Shown: positions 16,161-29,300 of the stretch, in pieces
Layout of the letters: each line of letters opens with the position of its first letter
How positions within the stretch are numbered: the first letter of the stretch is position 1
Source of the DNA: an uncultured Ruminococcus sp.
GTDB taxonomy: Bacteria > Bacillota > Clostridia > Oscillospirales > CAG-272
Assembly: GCA_902778145.1 (NCBI GenBank)
Contig: CACYWW010000015.1
Location: 1 to 37,762, forward strand
DNA: 37,762 bases
Direction: 5' to 3'
Notes under the pieces: model-generated
Databases searched by the model: none
Told to the model about the DNA's origin: nothing
The model's input: only the letters and a program-made list of their open reading frames with translations
Made by a program: the position numbers and the translations under genes

Positions 16161-16685
16161 ATGAAAAATAAAAAAGTGAATATACCGATAAGGATAGCAA
16201 GCGTGATGCTATGCCTCGTACTCTTTTCATTGTATATGACGTCGGGAATGTTCGCGAAGTATACGACCGGCGGCAACGGCAAGGGCAACGGGCGCGTCGC
16301 GAAATTCAGCGTGACGGCGACCGACGCGGGAGAGAGCGAATACGTTTTCGATCAGGCGAAACAGCAGCCCGACGGAAGCTATGCGGTCACCGTGAAGAAC
16401 GATTCCGAGGTCGCCGTGAGATATACGATAATCCTGAAGTTTGATCGTGCAATACCGAATTATCTCACGATCACGCCCGACGAAAACGTGACGGTATCGT
16501 ATGATGAAAATGATAAAAAGGTCGTCATGCTCACGGGCGGAGACCTCATACCGAAAAGCTCGGCGGTTACGAAGACGATCAAGTTCGGCGTCGATTATGA
16601 TGAGTTCGTTGACGGCGTGACGCTCGGTCAGCAGACTGAAACGATCAGCTTTGATACGATCGTCAGACTCACTCAGATAGATTAA
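16161..16685 (+). CDS. TasA-like subunit with SipW-cognate signal peptide
   Basis: The 174-residue protein begins MKNKKVNIPIRIASVML and continues to MTSGMFAKYTTGG, a classic SipW-cognate signal, with likely cleavage at A-KY near residue 33. The mature domain is a compact beta-sandwich with RVAKFSVTATD, YAVTVKNDSEVAVRYTIIL and a final FDTIVRLTQID; the last four residues match the C-terminus of the major subunit at 13329-14315. The ATG at 16161 is favoured over the one at 16143, since GAGAGG lies at 16145-16150 and the SipW-type start is then of usual length. It sits between a SipW gene and another TasA-like gene 10 bases downstream. Confidence 0.85.
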   Translation: MKNKKVNIPIRIASVMLCLVLFSLYMTSGMFAKYTTGGNGKGNGRVAKFSVTATDAGESEYVFDQAKQQPDGSYAVTVKNDSEVAVRYTIILKFDRAIPNYLTITPDENVTVSYDENDKKVVMLTGGDLIPKSSAVTKTIKFGVDYDEFVDGVTLGQQTETISFDTIVRLTQID

Positions 16686-16695
16686 GGAGGACAGC

Positions 16696-17313
16696 ATGGA
16701 AAAAACAAGAAAAACCCGGATCTCGGTATTGTCGCTGATACTCCTTGCTATCGCGGCGGCGGCGCTCATAATCGGGCTCGCGGCGGCAAAATACGTGAAG
16801 GAAGTCAGAATGACGCACACGATCAAGGTCTCAGCCGATCTTGCGAAGAGCATCGAGATATTCGAACACAAAGCAAACAGGACCGAACACGGCGACTACG
16901 AAACGGAGAAGACCGAGGTCACGAAGAACGATTACGTTCTCATGCCCGGCGTCGACGTTCCGAAGGACCCGACAGTCAGGATCAAGGAATATACCGGACT
17001 TGCAGCGTGGCTCTACGTCGAAATAGTGGAAACAACCGTCCCCGACACCGTCACCTATGCGACAGCAAGCGGATGGACGCAGCTCACCGGACTTACCGGA
17101 CCCAACGGCGGCAAGATATATTACAGAGAGCTTACGAACGCGCAGACCGGAGATCTTGAATTCCCGGTACTCGCAAACAACACTGTGACGGTTTCCGAAA
17201 GCATCCCGAGAGACACGACCCTCAAGCTTGACTTTTACGCATATATAACACAGCAAAAAGGCACGGCGGCAGACGATTTCGCGAGCTTCACCGCCAATAC
17301 AACAAATCCCTGA
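16696..17313 (+). CDS. TasA-like subunit (third)
   Basis: A 205-residue protein with a SipW-cognate N-terminus (MEKTRKTRISV, hydrophobic core, LIIGLAAAKYVKEV; A-KY junction near residue 31). The mature domain is beta-rich: VSADLAKSIEIFEHKAN, then VLMPGVDVPKDPTVRIKEYTGLAAWLYVEIVE, the 'MPG.DVPKDP.V.I' stretch being common in camelysin-like proteins. It has no anchor. AAGGAGG lies 7 bases before the ATG, and the giant adhesin gene follows 14 bases after its stop with a nearly identical RBS context (AAGGAGGACAG). It is probably a minor fibre component that is made along with the giant protein. Confidence 0.82.
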   Translation: MEKTRKTRISVLSLILLAIAAAALIIGLAAAKYVKEVRMTHTIKVSADLAKSIEIFEHKANRTEHGDYETEKTEVTKNDYVLMPGVDVPKDPTVRIKEYTGLAAWLYVEIVETTVPDTVTYATASGWTQLTGLTGPNGGKIYYRELTNAQTGDLEFPVLANNTVTVSESIPRDTTLKLDFYAYITQQKGTAADDFASFTANTTNP

Positions 17314-17327
17314 AGGAGGACAGTTAA

Positions 17328-20300
17328 ATGAAAATCACTAAATTCAAACGGGCGCTTTCCGTCCTCCTCGTCGCCGTCATGATCATATCCACCCTCCCGC
17401 TCAACGCCATGGGCCTTGACGAGATGGAGAGATCGACGCGCCCCGCCGATTCCACGAACAATATTTTTGAAGATCTGTTCTGGGAACTTATAAAACCGTT
17501 CATCAAACCGAAGGTGACCGTCAAGGGTCTGCCGGAGAACGCGGAAGGCGGTATCAAAATAGTTACCGACCCGTTCAGCTCAAAGGCTAAATCATCTCTC
17601 GGCACTTTCCTTGATTTCTATGACATCAAGGCGAAAGACAAGACCACCGGAGAGATAGTACATCCCGAAGGTGAAGTCGAAGTCACGATCAAGGACGCGA
17701 GGATCAAACAGAATCAGTCGGTATTTTTGATCCACGTGCTCGATGATGAGAACGTAATAAAGAACGCGGACAACGTGACGCTCATCACGGAGGCAGCGTT
17801 TGTTTCTGCGTTTAAAAATGCCGCAAAAGCCGCCGAAAACGCCCTCGGCGTATCCGGCGCCGTCGCTGTCGAGTACATCAACGATCTGCAGATCAGCGGC
17901 AGAGATATCACGTTCAAGACCTCCTCGTTCTCGATCTACGTTGTAACCGAAGATCCCAGACTTAAGGTCAACTTCTACAACGGAGATAAGAACGAAAGCA
18001 ACCTCATAGTTTCTATACTTGTAACAAAATCAAACACTCTGAGCAGCAGTTATGAAACTGTTCTGTATGATCCCGGCGTTGAACTTGAAAATAGCACGGA
18101 CAGAATTTTCCGCGGCTGGATCGGCGCCGATCCCGGTAACGCTTATACGGCGGAAGATGCTGACAACGCCCTGACGATTGCTGATGTCAGAGATTTGGTT
18201 GCCCAAAAACTCGCAGGTAATATCACGGATTTGGAAGAAATAGATTTCTTCGCTATGATGTTCCGCAGATTTATGGTCACGTATCTTGACAAAGCCGGTG
18301 TCGTAGCATTGGGCAGAGACTTTGTTCTTACGCGTGAATCCGATAACGCAACGGTTAACGGTGTTGATTATCAGATTAATATGAACTACGTCCCGGATAC
18401 CCAGGACGAAGATTTTAAGGGCTGGTATCCTATCAGCGACGAGTCCGGTTATCCCGATAACATTGCCCATATTATGGGTAACTATGATCCCGAATATCAG
18501 GAAGATGAAAAGCCGGACAGCACCGTTTCATATACCGAAGGATATTCGAATCAGATCTACGTCAACCCGTCGTGGATCAAGATTAAAGGCGACCTTTACC
18601 TGAAAGCGTATTCTCCTTCCGGTTACTGGCTCAGCTTTGAAGAAAACGGTAAGGGCGCGTCATATACTCCGCCTCAGTTTATTGAGAGCGCCGAATCTGT
18701 TCCTACCGTTACGGTAAGACCGACCGACCCCACCCGTCTCGGCTGGGATTTCGTGAACTGGTACGAACCCGAATATGAAACCGTCATTATCGACGGCAAT
18801 GAAGTCACACAGCCGAAGAAAGATGATAACGGCAACGTTATCCTTTCAAACACGCCGTTCACTTTCGGCACGAAATTAACAAAGAGAACTACCGTTTACG
18901 CAAAGTGGACTCCTCATACAACGGCGAACTATACCGTTATCGTCTGGAAAGAGCGTATGACCGATACTTACGCCCAGAACGGCGGTACCGGAGAAGGTAA
19001 AGAAAAGAATTACGACTTTGCGGAGTCTTTCACGCTCAACGGGAATACCGGAGATATCATATCGACGGTCGTAAGAAGCACGAACTCTTACGTAACGGAC
19101 GGCGATCAGGACGGTACGAGATATTATAACGCCGTAGTTGACGGAACGACTATCAGCGGCAAAAGGGCGAAAGCCGACTACACCGGTTTCCATTGCGCGA
19201 GCATTGAAGAAAACGTAGTTATAGTTCCTGAAGGCACGTCCGTCGTCAACGTCTATTACGACAGAAATACCGTTACGTATACGTTCTATACATACACAGA
19301 CAATGGCGGTTACGTTGTTGCAACCGATGAAAACGGCACTCAGTACGGTCTCGTTAACGGAGAATACGTTGAGCTGACAAAAGAGAATCGACCCGTTACC
19401 GTCTGGACGCCGGTGTATACCTATACGCGTGTGCCTGCCACAAACAATGACGGTACTCAGTACGCGCTTATTGACGGTGAATATGTCGAACTTAGAAAAG
19501 AGACCGAGCAGACAACGACATATAGGTGGAGATTCAGCCGTTCTACAATATTTGGAACTAATACTTACTGGATGGATGAATCTTCAGAGGATGGAATCTT
19601 CTATATAAGAAATGGTAACAACAATTATACTGCGTCAGGATACACTAATGATAATCCGCCCCCTGTCAATAATGGTGTAACGTATTACGCTTATTATAGT
19701 TCATATTGGGATAGTGATTATTATCAACTCACTCCAATTTCGACGACTGTTACTACTTATACATGGTATAATGGTGATGAAATATTCGACGGCAACCGTT
19801 ATACGCGCACTACCGGCGGTTCCGAATACTCAGGCAAACGTTATCTGCTTGAAGACGGAACATATACCGAAACGACAGGCGAAGACGGTACTCAGTACTA
19901 CGTTGATCCGTACGGCGGACACGTTCAGCTGAACAAAGGCACTGCAACGCGTACGGTATGGGTCATACCGCAATATGAAGCGAATTACGTGGTTGACAAC
20001 ACGAACGGCGAATATGCCCTTGTTGATGGTGAGTACGTAAAACTTGACCCTGTATACGAATACACTTATTTGCCGACAGGGTATACATATACCCAGAATA
20101 ACAGTTCGACAACTGGCGAACTTTACGGAGTCGTTAACGGTTCTATTCAGAGAGTTTATAGAGCTAATAATGGTAACTGGTATACTTCTCAAAACTATAA
20201 TACGCGTTATAGAGGTAGTCGATACACAAGATCATCTACGACAAATAACACCGCATATACTGGAGACTTGTATACATTAATAGATGGAACAGCCGGAACT

Positions 20301-23300
20301 GGAAATAGCGGCTTTACTACAGGCGGATCCGAAAACCTTTACGGCAAAGGCAACGGCGACGTATATTTCCAGCTTGAAACGACCGCAACGGTAGTCGGCT
20401 ATACGCTGAACGGCGAGACTTACACCGGCACCGGCGACAGGTATACCGTCACTTATGAAGAAACCGGTGAGACGGAAATATACTACGGTCCCAGATATAA
20501 GAAAACGACCGGTTCGGGCTGGCATATATATCAGGCTAACATAGGTCTTTACGGCGAAACGCTTCCGTGGCCTGAAGATTCAAGCATCTGGTGGTATGAG
20601 GGACAGAACAGCAATACGCGAATGACGTATAAAGCAAACTTTCTGCCGCTTACAGATGATATGACGGTAGAGTATTGGGGTAGAGCCGGAAACGGAACTT
20701 CACAGATAATTTTCTACACTCAAGACCTCAACAACACACAGTCATACACCGCTCAGGTGACAGTAAGTTCGAGCAACGGTTCTTTCAGTATAAACGATAA
20801 GTTTACAGGTTTCTACGCATATCAGTACAGAGTTGATAATGGTAGCTGGCAGAATGTAGGAACCTTGAACAGTGGTACCGGTATATACGGTAGTGCAATT
20901 GATTACAATAGTAAACTCGAAATACGCTATAACCGTATAACGGGTACGATCACGTTCATGGACGGTAAGTACTTCAACGGCAACGGCGTTGGAACAGACG
21001 AGGTGCCTAAAGGCGACCCGTTCAAAACGAGTCAGACGTATTACTACGAAGCGGACGTTTCCACGTATAACAAGGAAGGCGCCGATTATTATACGCCGCC
21101 CGTGTATCACGAAGGTTACGTTTTCGCGGGCTGGTACGCGGACGACGCCTGCACTCACGAGTACGATTTCACTACAATGCCCGCCGGCGGTATCACCGTA
21201 TACGCCAAGTGGGTACAGAAACAGTACCGTGTGTTCCTGCATCCCGGAGTACCGACGTCAGACACGTCTCTTGAATGGGGCGACAATACTCAGCCGATGA
21301 CGTTCCGTGTAGACTACGGCACAAAGATATCCGGCGGTCAGATGATAGTCGGTGAACGCGACCTTTACGAAATAGTCGGTTGGTATTACGATCCCGATTT
21401 TAAAAAACCGTTTAACTTTGACGCTTACGTACTGAACGACAATACGGTGCGTGACGACTATGACAAAGACGCTGTCGATACGGACTATATGGGCAGACAC
21501 GGCGTCATAGGCTGGTGGGACGAAACAGATATACAGAACTATCCTGACGATCTCACCGGTGTTGAGTTAGGCTCTCATACCAATAAAGATAAAACAAAGA
21601 ACAGATTCTGGATCAACAAGCAGCTCAATCTGTACGCCAAATGGAAACATAAGATCGTTGGCGCTGACGGCGTATATCTTGTATACGACGCAGGCGAAGG
21701 AACGTTCATAGGCGGCGGAACGACGTATTCCGACGGAATCCTTTACGACGACGCGGCGCATACCTACGGCATAGCCGCAAGCGTTGCACCGGAAGGCAAA
21801 TTCTTCAGATACTGGTCTGTTCAGAAGTGGGAAGACGGCCAGTACAAGGATACCGGCGACGTCGTATATCCCGGCGAACTCTTCCATATAGACTACACGC
21901 TGGCAAAACCCGTATCCGTTACGGATGAACTTCACCCTGAACATACATTTGACTACTTTATGCGCCTTGTCGCAGTATACACGGAAGCCGAGGCTCCTGT
22001 TGTCGACGTCAAGTATGACAGAAACGCGACTGACGCAGTATGGAGCATTGGCAGCGAGGTCGAGGCGTACAAGGACAACAACAACGAATCCGTATATTAT
22101 AAGAAGTATACGGATGATCAGTACGGCTTTGCGATCGAGATCAACAAAGAGTTCAGCATCCTCAAAAACGAGAATTACCTCACCCGCACGGGATACAAAT
22201 TCCTCGGCTGGGCGTTTGACAAGAATATGACTGCCGAGACCTTCAAGTCTACTCTCGCAACGGAGACGGCTCAGGGTAGCGGCAATAGAACGGTCTTCGC
22301 CGGCGGCGAGGACGGCGTAGCGGCCGATGATCTCGATAACCCCAACTCCAGTATAAACACCCTCTACGCGATCTGGCTCCCGCTTTATGACGTTGAGTTT
22401 GAAAAAGATATCGACAACAGCGGTCTGACGGTAGATAATACCGAAACGTTCACGGTGACCTATACCGTAACGTATCCCGAAGGCGTTACGATCGAAGGAG
22501 CGTCCTCGAAGACGGGCACCCTTACGATATCCGCGGGTCAGGATCCGCTGCCGAAGATCGAAGGCATCCCGGAAGGCTCCACCGTGACCTATACCGAGAC
22601 CGTCGGCGATAACTTCACGTCGAACAATGCGACCGGTACAATAACCGGCATAAACGAAAACAAGACAAAAGCAAACGGAAACAAGCAGGTCGCGATCACG
22701 AACAAGCGTGAAACGACCACGGTAACGATCACAAAGACCGTTTCCAGCGTCTTTGATGCTGACAAACAGCTTGAATTCGAGTTTACCGTATCCGCACAGC
22801 TTGCGGACGGCCGCACCGTCGGTCTGCTCACCTCGCAGGTTCCGACAAACGGCAAATTCACGCTGAAACACGGCGAACATCTTGACGTGACTGTTCCCGT
22901 CGGCGCGACAGTGACCGTAAACGAGAACGCTGTCACCGGTTTCACCACGACGTCGACCCCCGCGAACGGAACTCTGACCGCGGCGCCGACAGGACCGAAC
23001 CAGATAACCTACACTAACACACGTCAGACCGCGGAAGTCGACGTTACGAAAGCAGTCGTCGGATCCGCGAATGATAAGAACACTTCCTTCAGCTTCACCG
23101 CAGAGGCGACGCTTGACGGAAACGAACTCTCAAGCGCATACGTTATAAACAACTCATTTACGCTGAAAGACGGCGATAAAAAGACCGTGACCGTGCCGCT
23201 TGGCGCAAAGGTCACGGTGACCGAGGCTGCCGCATCGGGCTTTGTGACCGAGGTAGGCGGCGTTGAAACGAACAAATACGAGACTGCCGTTCTCACGGCG

Positions 23301-26300
23301 GACGGTGATGGAGTAACGTTCACGAACACGCGCCTGATCGACGTCAAGGTCAAAAAAGACCTCGACAACAAGGGCGTCAGCGACGGTTGGAATTCGTTCA
23401 ACTATCCGATAAACGTTTCGGTTAACGGAACAGCGCTTGCAGAAAGCTATACGATAAAAGGCAGCGGCGCCGAGACAACTGTCCCCGGCATCAAATACGG
23501 TTCGACGATAACCGTTACCGAAAACGACGAAGCCTCTCTTACCGAAGGCGGCGACAAAATAAAAGACGTATTCACAGTGACGAATCCCGCCGCGAATATC
23601 AATGTCGACGAGAACACTGCGACGATCGTTGTAAAGAACGTCCGCAAAACATACACCGTCACCGTAACGAAGACGGCTCTGAATTTCGCACCCGGCAAGA
23701 CGTTCAACTTTACCGCTGAAGGTCTGCCCGAGGCGAGCTTCGCGCTTGGAAACGGCGGCAGTAAAGAATTCACCGAGATCCCGTTCGGAACCGAGATCAA
23801 GGTAAAAGAAGCCGACGGCGGCGCCGAGTACATCGGCGCGAGGACCGTCAACGGTGCGGTCGATCCGGGCGAAAACGGCTTTATAGTCGTAAAAGCCAAC
23901 GTAACGATCGCATACGATAATACAATACAGTATTACCCGGTAGTCGTTACAAAGAACGTAGAGAGCATCGATCCCGACGACAAGGATCCTTCAAAGAAAA
24001 CGTTTACTATAACGGTTTCCTATACCATGCCGAACGGCACGACGGGTTCCGTTGAAATGAACCTCGGCAACGGTCAGAAGAATACAGACGCAGGTATCGA
24101 CAAACCGATATCCCTGCCTTACGGCACGACCTATGAAGTTACCGAAACTCAGGAGACTAACTTCAAGACGCCTGTCATATCTCCGGCAAGCGGCACCGTG
24201 ACCGGCGCCACGAACGTCAGCGTCAAGAACGAACGTGAAACCGTCGAAATCATAATCGACAAAGACGTCACCTACTCGGGCGACCAGAGTACTTCGTTCA
24301 TCTTTGACGTAACGGCTCCCGGCGTATCGAGAACGGAAGCAGGCGGAAACGCCGTCACCGCTACGCACGGTACCAACTCCGAAACGATCACCGTGCCGAA
24401 GGGCTCGTCCGTAACGATAACCGAGAAAAACCCGCTGCCCGACTCCACTGTAACTTCTACGGCAGGCAGCGTGACCGGCAATGCGACGATAACCTTTACG
24501 GCAAATGGAAACACTACCGTAAAATACGTCAACAAGAGAAACCCGCTGACCATCAAGGTCACTAAGGTACTCAAAACGAACGACGCGTTCACCGTAACCG
24601 ACGATTCGACCATGACGTTCCCGGTACATATCGTCTATATCAAGGACGACGGAACGGAATCAGACGAAACTTACAACCTGAAAGCCGGCGGTTCCAAAGA
24701 ATTCAACGACGTTCAGTACGGTTCGACTCTGCTCGTTGAAGAGACGCTTACCGGCGCTCTCGCAACGCAGTTCAAGACTCCGGTGATCTCCAATTATGCC
24801 ACGACTGTAACGGCGGATCAGGAAAATATCACCGTAACGAACGAGCGCGATACCTCCACGATAACCGTCACTAAGACCGTTACCAACGAGGCAGCCGCAG
24901 CTGACTTCGCCGACACCGGATTCGTTATCACGCCCGAGATCACCGGCGTGACGCTCAATCCCGCATCCCTGACGCTGAAGCACGGCAATGAAAAAGAAAT
25001 CATAGTCCCGAAGGGCTTTACTCTGAAGCTCACCGAGACTGTCGTCGATAAGTTCACTCCTTCCTACAAAGTAGGCAGTGCAGCTACAGCAACATCCGGC
25101 AACGTTGTTTCGTCCATATCCACCGACAGCGACGAAAAAGTTGAATTCATCAACCACCGCGATCCCGTCAAGGCAACGGTCAATAAGATCTTTACCGGAA
25201 CTGTCGCGGGCGATGATGCGCTCACGTTCCCGGTCGTAGTCACTTACGTTGACGATACGACCGGTGCGAAGGAAGTAACTTACGACCTCGCAGGCGGCGA
25301 CTCCGCAACGATAGAAAACGTTGCTTACGGTTCCGCCGTGACCGTGACAGAAACCGTCGATACGAACCTGTTCAAGGATCCTGTGATCGAATCCAACATT
25401 GAAAAGATCACCGAAGACGGTACGATCACGGTAACGAACGAGCGTAAGACCGCTACGATCACCGTCAAGAAGACGGTCGTAGGACCTGACGCACAGTTCG
25501 CTTTCACCGCGACGGCAAAACTCGGCGACAAAGCCGTAACGCTCAGCGATGATGATGCGTCCTTCACTCTCGGCAACAACGGCACAAAAACCATCACCGT
25601 ACCCGCCGGTTCGATAGTGACAGTAACCGAAGGTGATTACACCGCGAACTACTTCACTGACGTAAACGGTACGAAAGACACCCGCGAATTCATAAGCGGC
25701 GTGCTTGTTGCCGATACGAATACCGAAGTAACGTTCACCAACACGCGTAAAGTCAAAGTAACGGTCAAGAAATCCGTTTCCGCGACAGACGCGGAGCTTG
25801 TCGGCAACGATACCTTCACGGTTGCCGTAAGCGGTGACGGCGTTGCGAGATTGGCAGACAGCGACAAGAACTTCAGCCTTACAAAAGACGGATCAAAGGT
25901 CATAACCGTGATATACGGTAAAGCCTTTACTGTAACCGAGACGATAGCCGAAACCCTGACCTGGAAGTATAAGACTCCGGAGTACGCAGGAGATACGAAC
26001 GTGACCGGCACCGGCAACACGTTCACGGCAACCGCCGACGGTACAGTAACGATCACAAACACGCTGAAAGAATACCAGGTAACCGTAAAGAAGACCGGTA
26101 CGTCGACTTACCCCGCGAACCATCCGTTCAAGTTCAACGTTGAAGGCTTTACGGGTGTGGGAATCACTGACGGTGTGACTGAGATCATGCTCGGCGGTTC
26201 CAAGACATGGACTGTCAAAGCCGGCAGCAAGATCGACGTGACCGAGCAGAGCGACGACTACACGGCAAGCTCAACCAGGTCCGTAACCGGATCCGATATA

Positions 26301-29300
26301 GTTGATGGTAAGATCTTTATAAAAGCTGATACAACGATAACCTTTGACAACACGATCAAGACTCAAAAGGTCAAGATCAAAAAGGTCATCGACAACTCCG
26401 AGCTCGGCGAAGCGTTCAGAAGCGTAGCCGACCAGAACGCAACTGAGTTCAGTATAACTTACGTTGTGAAAGACGCGAACGGCAAAACCGTTGAAACCGT
26501 CAGCACGACGATCACCAAGGGAACGGATATAACCGTTGAAGGTGTTCCGTACGGCGGCAAAGTCGAAGTTACGGAAGATGCGCAGACGCTGTTTGAAGTA
26601 TCGTACACGAACAACGGTGCGACGGTAACAGATGACAGCACGGTCATCACGATCACTAACAAGAGAAAAGCAACTTCTCTTACGATCAATAAGACCGTTG
26701 AGAGCAGCGTTGACGCCGACAAGGCGGCGACGTACAACTTCACCGTAACCGTTGACGGCGTGACGACCCCGGTATCCGCGGCCGTTACCGCAGCGAACGG
26801 CACGGGCAGCACGACCTTAGAAGGTCTGCCTCTCGGCGCGAAAGTGACCGTGAAAGAGACCGTACCGCAGTACATGGAGGTTGATCACAACGATCAGGTC
26901 ATCAATGAGCTTGCAGCCACGGGCAACGAACTGAACTTCAAGAACACGAGACCCAACATTGAAATACCGGTCGAAAAGATCGTAAAGAGCCGCGTAGAAG
27001 CCGACTACGACAAGGATTACACGTTCTCTTACGAATACACGGTAGATCATGAGTACAAGGGTACGGCGACGATATCCATCGTTGCCAAACCGGCAGACGC
27101 GGATACCATGAACGGCACCACAACGGTGACAGTGCCTAAGGGTGCGACGGCGTTCAAGCTCACCGAGGACACGGTAGACGCAAATCTGACCGTGACATAC
27201 AGCAATAACGAGATCGCCGGACCGATAACGACTTCGCCCGCAAAGGTGACCGTTACGAACGAGAGACCCGAGATACCTGTAACGATAGAGAAAGTCGTGG
27301 TAAGCGACATCAACGATTACAGCAACTACGACTTCAAATTCGATTATACAGTAAAATTCGGCAGCGAGCCGATCGAGACCGGAACCAAGACCATAACAGG
27401 TGTCGGTACCAACAGTGAAATAAAAGTACCGAAGGGCGCGGATATAACCGTCACCGAGCAGACCGGTGTCAGGTACACAACGATCAACAATGCTGACTTT
27501 ACTGTTGCTCAGGTATTTGATACCACGTACAGCAACGGTATGGAAGCTGCGAATACACTTACGGGTGTAGTTGCAGAAGGCGGAAAGATAACCGTTACCA
27601 ACACGCGCAAGCTCGTTGAAGTGACGGTTAAGAAGGTCGTTAACAACAAGTGGAACATTGCCTCCGATCTTACGAAGGAGTTCAGCTTCAAGTTCGATTC
27701 CGCGAAGATGTATACCGGCGCAGATGCGACCGTTATCACGAATGCTGATACGAAGAAACTGAAACACGACGGTGAGATCAAGATCAAAGTCCCGTTCGGC
27801 GCGACGTTTACGGCAACGGAAACAGAAGATCCCGCGTTTGATACGAAAGTTAGGACCAATAGCGAGGCTGATGCCGAGGCTTTGACCGCTACGACCGATC
27901 CGCTTACAGTCGACGGCACGGTGATCACCTTCACCAACACGCGTAAGCCGATCAAGGTAACTGTCCGGAAGCACGTAAACAAGCACTTCGACGAAGACAT
28001 CAACGAGACGTTCCACTTTGAAGCGGCCGTTAAGTTTGGAGACAACGCATGGGCGCTTCCGACGGCTGACCGGGCGTTCGATCTTATGGACTGGAAAACC
28101 GATAACAGTCGTGAGCACGTGTTTGAGGTGCCGTATGGTTCGAATATCCAGGTCAAAGAGGTGAATCACACCGGGTTTACTTCCTCCGCAACGATCAACA
28201 ATGCAGTTTACGATCAGAACATGACCAGTACTCCTCTGACGCAGGATGCTACTGTTATCATCTACAACGACCGTGACTATGTGACGATAAGCGTTACCAA
28301 AACGGTCAAGACTGACGACAAGCTCAAGAACGTTGATGAGGCGATAGAATTCCCGTTCACCTATTCATGGAAGAAGGACGAAAACTTCAAGAGAGAAGCG
28401 ACACCCTTTACTCTGAAGCACGGTCAGGAAGCTTACACGTTCACGGTACCGGTTGGCGCCGCGGTCAACGTAAACGAGCTGACCGACACCGAGCTTACGG
28501 TTTACAACAATCTTAAGATCAGCGACGTGTTCGCGACCGTATCGGAATACGGCACGACCACCGACGATCAGACGGTTTCGTTCAACGCTAACGCGGCAAC
28601 GACGGTAGCGTTCACGAACACGCACAAGAACGTAAATGTCAATCTTGTAAAGGCAGTCAACCTTGAACAGGATAAGAACGTCGACTTCGAATTCACCTGG
28701 TCCGCAGTATACGGGACCGATGTAGACTTCACGACCAACAACGGGAAGGCAACACGTAATCACAACACGACGGCAACGTTGCTTTGCACGGTACCCGTCG
28801 GTGTGAAGATCAGCGTTACCGAGATACTTCCTTCCGAGCAGGGATTCGTTACGCCAAACATAGTGTATACGACCGGAGTTGCGGGAACTGTGGACGGAGC
28901 CGTTGTAACGATTTCCGACATAAAGGCCGATGCGACGATAACTTATACGAACAGTCGTCAGGTATTTGATATCACGTTCGGAAAGAAGGTCGTAAACGGC
29001 GTTGCAAACGACAACGAATTCCCGTTCCGCTTCACGTATACGGACAACGGCGAGGAAGAGCACGAAGTGTTCATCTCCGACAATGGATCGATAACGATAC
29101 CGAAAGTCCCGTACGGCCACACGATAGTGATAACCGAAGACGTGCTCAATCAGCTCAGTGCATACGGCAATTTCAAAGTTGCCGATATATTCACGACAAC
29201 TGTAAGCGGTCAGTCCGCTAACTGCACGGTAGATGGAGCAAAAGTGACGATCACCGTGAAGAACAATGAGAACATAACCTTCACGAATACTCACAAGACC

